Position numbers and translations under genes: made by a program. DNA of 64,000 nucleotides from Lentibacillus siamensis (GTDB lineage: Bacteria > Bacillota > Bacilli > Bacillales > Amphibacillaceae), in the NCBI RefSeq assembly GCF_039522605.1, contig NZ_BAAADS010000025.1, forward strand, positions 186,001 through 250,000, read 5' to 3'. The notes beneath the pieces were generated by a model, which saw nothing but the letters and a program-made list of their open reading frames with translations, ran no database searches and was not told where the DNA came from. Of this stretch, positions 61,592 through 64,000 are shown piece by piece. Position 1 is the first letter of the stretch. Each line of letters opens with the position of its first letter.

Positions 61592-62864
61592 GTGAATCCT
61601 CCTCGTAGACTATTTTCCCTTCTGCTATGGTAACTGCTGGAACCCCTTGTACCTTCCAATCCTGAAATGGGGTATTCTTTCCTTTTGAAGCAAAGGTGTG
61701 GTTATCCACATTCGTTTCTTTCTTCAAATCCACTACCGTAATGTCGGCAATTGCTCCTTCTTCCAGTTTGCCGTATGGCATGCCAAAGACATCAGCCGGT
61801 TTAATCGTCAGCCAATCGACCAATTGCTTTAATGTGATGGTCCCTGGTTTTACAAGATTGGTATAAAGCAGGGAAAAGGCTGTTTCCAAGCCAACAATGC
61901 CGAATGGTGCTTGGCGGAACCCTTGTGCTTTTTCATTTTCTGCATGTGGAGCATGGTCCGTTGCAATAAAGTCAATGGTTCCATCGAGCAGCCCTTCTAT
62001 TAATGCCTGTTGATCCGCTTCACTGCGTAATGGTGGATTCATTTTAAAATTTGCATCGTCGTCAATCACTGTATGCTCATTTAGCAGCAAGTGATGTGGC
62101 GTAACTTCAGCTGTCACATGAATACCCGCTTTTTTTGCATCGCGGATGACCCGGACAGATTCTTTCGTACTGACGTGACAGACATGATAATGACAACCGG
62201 CAGCCTCGGCCAGTAAAACATCCCTGGCAATTTGCACCGATTCACTTAATGAAGGAATCCCTGGCAAATCCATCCTTTCACTGACTTCCCCCTGGTGGAC
62301 CACTCCTCCATACACAATCGAATTATCTTCACAGTGAGCAACAATTGGTTTTCCATGTTTGGCTGCCTGTTTCATCGCATGGAGCATGAAGTCGGCAGTC
62401 TGAATGCCTACCCCGTCATCGGTAAAGGCAAAGATTCCCGTTTTGGCAAGTTCCTCAATTGACGTCAGTTCTTCACCTTTCAACCCTTTCGTAATTGCTG
62501 CATATGGCAGGACACGTATCGCTGCATCCTGCTTTATTTTTTCAAGCAAAGCCTGTACAGTACCGGTATTATCAGGTACCGGGTTGGTATTCGGCATGGC
62601 ACATACCGTTGTAAATCCCCCTTTTGCCGCAGCCTCCGTTCCTGTTTTAATCGTTTCTTTATGTTCGCCACCCGGTTCACGCAGGTGGATGTGGACATCG
62701 ATAAATCCCGGAAAAATATGCTTCCCGCCACAATCAATTGTCTGTGCTGCTTGCCCCTGAATAGCAGGAGCAATTTGCTGAATTTTTCCTTCATAAATTA
62801 ACACGTCACATACTTCTTCCTGTTCCATTACTTGCCGTTTAGCATTTTTCAAGAGCAATTTCAT
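61584..62864 (-). CDS. pyrC: Dihydroorotase
   Basis: Zinc amidohydrolase of 426 aa that cyclises carbamoyl aspartate to dihydroorotate. Metal ligands are in DVHIHLREPG, and later segments include HVSTKESVRVI and ATDHAPHAENEK. I place the start at the ATG at 62864 (MKLLLKNAKRQVMEQ); the frame runs 42 codons further into pyrB. It overlaps pyrB by 26 bp. Confidence 0.96.
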   Translation of the reverse strand: MKLLLKNAKRQVMEQEEVCDVLIYEGKIQQIAPAIQGQAAQTIDCGGKHIFPGFIDVHIHLREPGGEHKETIKTGTEAAAKGGFTTVCAMPNTNPVPDNTGTVQALLEKIKQDAAIRVLPYAAITKGLKGEELTSIEELAKTGIFAFTDDGVGIQTADFMLHAMKQAAKHGKPIVAHCEDNSIVYGGVVHQGEVSERMDLPGIPSLSESVQIARDVLLAEAAGCHYHVCHVSTKESVRVIRDAKKAGIHVTAEVTPHHLLLNEHTVIDDDANFKMNPPLRSEADQQALIEGLLDGTIDFIATDHAPHAENEKAQGFRQAPFGIVGLETAFSLLYTNLVKPGTITLKQLVDWLTIKPADVFGMPYGKLEEGAIADITVVDLKKETNVDNHTFASKGKNTPFQDWKVQGVPAVTIAEGKIVYEEDSHA

Positions 62865-63747
62865 GATACATTCCCCATTCCTGTAAGAGCGTTTGAATGA
62901 TAGCCATGCGTATATAGACACCATTTTCCATTTGTTTAAAAATCCTTGAACGTGGACATTCAACCAGACATGAATCAATTTCGACACCACGGTTTACCGG
63001 AGCAGGATGTAAAATAATCGCATGAGCTTTCATCTTTTGTTCCCTTTCCCTTGTCAGTCCGTACTTTTCCAGGTATGAAAACGTGTCACAGGACTTTCGG
63101 CTGTGTCGTTCATGCTGAATTCTGAGCAGCATCAACACATCACACACCTCCACTGCTTCATCGATCGAAAGGTACGGAAAATCCATTGACATGTCTTCAA
63201 AACCAGGTGCAGCGGCAAAGTATACCTCAGCACCAAGTGTCTGCAGTGCGTAGGCATTGGAGTGCGCAACCCTGCTGTGACTGATATCACCAGCTATGAC
63301 AACTTTCAATCCAGAAAATGTTCCATATTCCTGATAAATTGTCAGCAAATCAAGCATGGATTGCGTTGGATGCTCCCCTTTTCCAGCTCCGGCATTGATA
63401 ATAGGCATTGATAAGTTATTGGTAAGTTCCTTATACCAATCATCATCCTGGTGGCGAATCACCATCATGCTGGCACCAATTGCCTCACATGTCTTTGCAG
63501 TGTCATACAACGATTCTCCCTTGACTACACTGGAAGATTCCATTTGAAAATCAAGTGTTTCGATACCTAATTTCCGTTCAGCAACAACAAAACTCATTTT
63601 TGTTCGTGTGCTTGGTTCAAAAAATAAGTTAGCCGCAAAAAGCTGCCGGGGCATTTGTTGAACCCCCGTACGCATTTCTTCAGCTTTTTTGATAATAGAA
63701 AATATCATTCTGTCTGATAGATTTCTTGTCGAAACAAAATGTCGCAT
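62839..63747 (-). CDS. pyrB: Aspartate carbamoyltransferase
   Basis: Joins carbamoyl phosphate and aspartate, the committed pyrimidine step; 302 aa. FFEPSTRTKMSF binds carbamoyl phosphate, and HPTQSMLDLLTIY and LHPAPVNRGVEI are typical. The ATG at 63747 (MRHFVSTRN) aligns best with Bacillus PyrB; GGAG is 11 nt upstream, a little far. GTG at 63759 is an alternative. First gene of this operon within the window; pyrR and pyrP normally lie upstream. Confidence 0.95.
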   Translation of the reverse strand: MRHFVSTRNLSDRMIFSIIKKAEEMRTGVQQMPRQLFAANLFFEPSTRTKMSFVVAERKLGIETLDFQMESSSVVKGESLYDTAKTCEAIGASMMVIRHQDDDWYKELTNNLSMPIINAGAGKGEHPTQSMLDLLTIYQEYGTFSGLKVVIAGDISHSRVAHSNAYALQTLGAEVYFAAAPGFEDMSMDFPYLSIDEAVEVCDVLMLLRIQHERHSRKSCDTFSYLEKYGLTREREQKMKAHAIILHPAPVNRGVEIDSCLVECPRSRIFKQMENGVYIRMAIIQTLLQEWGMYHEIALEKC

Positions 63748-63818
63748 CGCTTCCACCACTCCCTCATAAACTTCTGTTGGTATCCGAATGACAAGTTCCT
63801 ACCTGTTCCGTTTTTTAT

Positions 63819-63903
63819 TAGAAAACTTGGTTGTCACCAAGCCTTTAGGTGACAACCTTAGTTGCACTTATGCAGTAAGAAAGTTTTATACTTTCTTATC
63901 TGC
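63819..63903 (+). repeat. Two-hairpin dispersed repeat, copy C
   Basis: The most regular copy. On the plus strand GGTTGTCACC pairs perfectly with GGTGACAACC (10 bp, 9-nt loop), and GCAG-TAAGAAAGT pairs with ACTTTCTTA-T-CTGC around a short loop. It lies between the pyr attenuator terminator and pyrB and directly abuts the T-tract. Confidence 0.88.
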
Positions 63904-64000
63904 TAAAAAAATCTCTTTGCAAAAGGCTGCAAAGAGATAGACGTGTATCATTTCATACACGTGTTTCCCGGCAACCTTTTGAATCTCACTGGACTCATTT
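63904..64000 (-). promoter_or_regulatory. PyrR-dependent transcription attenuator upstream of pyrB
   Basis: All three parts are visible on the minus strand. First the PyrR-binding loop: GAGTC and GATTC (63981-63996) enclose CAGTGA, and AGTCCAGTGAGATT matches the known PyrR site except one base. Next an antiterminator: AAAAGGTTGC (63971-63980) can pair with GCAGCCTTTT (63921-63930). Last a terminator: ATCTCTTTGCA pairs with TGCAAAGAGAT (63911-63938) before T7. High UMP/UTP would let PyrR favour termination. The 5' part may extend past the window edge. Confidence 0.92.

Overview
The window is a chromosomal segment of a low-GC, endospore-forming Gram-positive bacterium of the Bacillaceae. Gene content and order follow the Bacillus subtilis ylqF-rpsP-ffh-smc-rnc-fab-recG-yloV-spoVM-prkC-priA-gmk-yloA...pyr region almost gene for gene. 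SpoVM, RemA, FapR, YlxM, FakA/Asp23-like and a PyrR-type attenuator all point to this family. Protein sequence and dispersed-repeat types suggest the Oceanobacillus/Virgibacillus/Lentibacillus side, but the species cannot be fixed from the sequence alone. Nearly everything is transcribed from the minus strand, so the operons read from high to low coordinates.

Layout from low to high coordinate. 1-379: dispersed repeats. 380-4762: ribosome maturation and translation block (rbgA, signal peptidase, rplS, trmD, rimM, ylqD, khpA, rpsP). 4903-7633: SRP genes ffh, ylxM, ftsY. 7649-12489: smc and rnc with a plus-strand UPF0435 gene and a 21-bp tandem repeat between them. 12594-16309: fatty-acid/phospholipid operon fapR-plsX-fabD-fabG-acpP, with a FapR operator over its promoter and a repeat between fabG and acpP. 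16404-20682: recG and the serine dehydratase pair sdaAB/sdaAA, pushed apart by repeats. 20852-23630: a plus-strand insert of a DUF2252 gene and an NCS2 purine-type permease. 23707-26463: fakA, asp23-like, rpmB (plus) and the 27-codon spoVM. 26495-38856: thiN, rpe, rsgA, prkC, prpC, rsmB, fmt, priA, coaBC, rpoZ, gmk, remA; rlmN and def, present here in B. subtilis, are absent. 38960-44606: yloC, a P-type Ca2+ ATPase and divergent rqcH. 44656-54129: accessory stretch (aminoglycoside-adenylyltransferase-like enzyme, Ohr, LysR regulator, methyltransferase, class A PBP, aldehyde dehydrogenase, BstA-like DinB protein, a small membrane protein, an SDR). 54325-64000: pyrB-pyrC-carA-carB-pyrK-pyrD-pyrF-pyrE, headed by a complete transcription attenuator.

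The genes cover protein synthesis and export, lipid synthesis with its malonyl-CoA-responsive repressor and fatty-acid kinase, PASTA kinase/phosphatase signalling, DNA replication and repair, and de novo pyrimidine synthesis.

The least expected content is intergenic. A two-hairpin element of about 85-90 nt occurs four times; three copies directly abut the T-tract of an intrinsic terminator. Two larger mosaic repeats, a 165-bp repeat with 16-bp direct repeats, and a 4 x 21-bp tandem array also occur. I found no CRISPR array, prophage, insertion sequence, rRNA or tRNA. No wholly new protein system is evident; the best candidates for follow-up are the two-hairpin element and the DUF2252 protein with its kinase-like catalytic motif.
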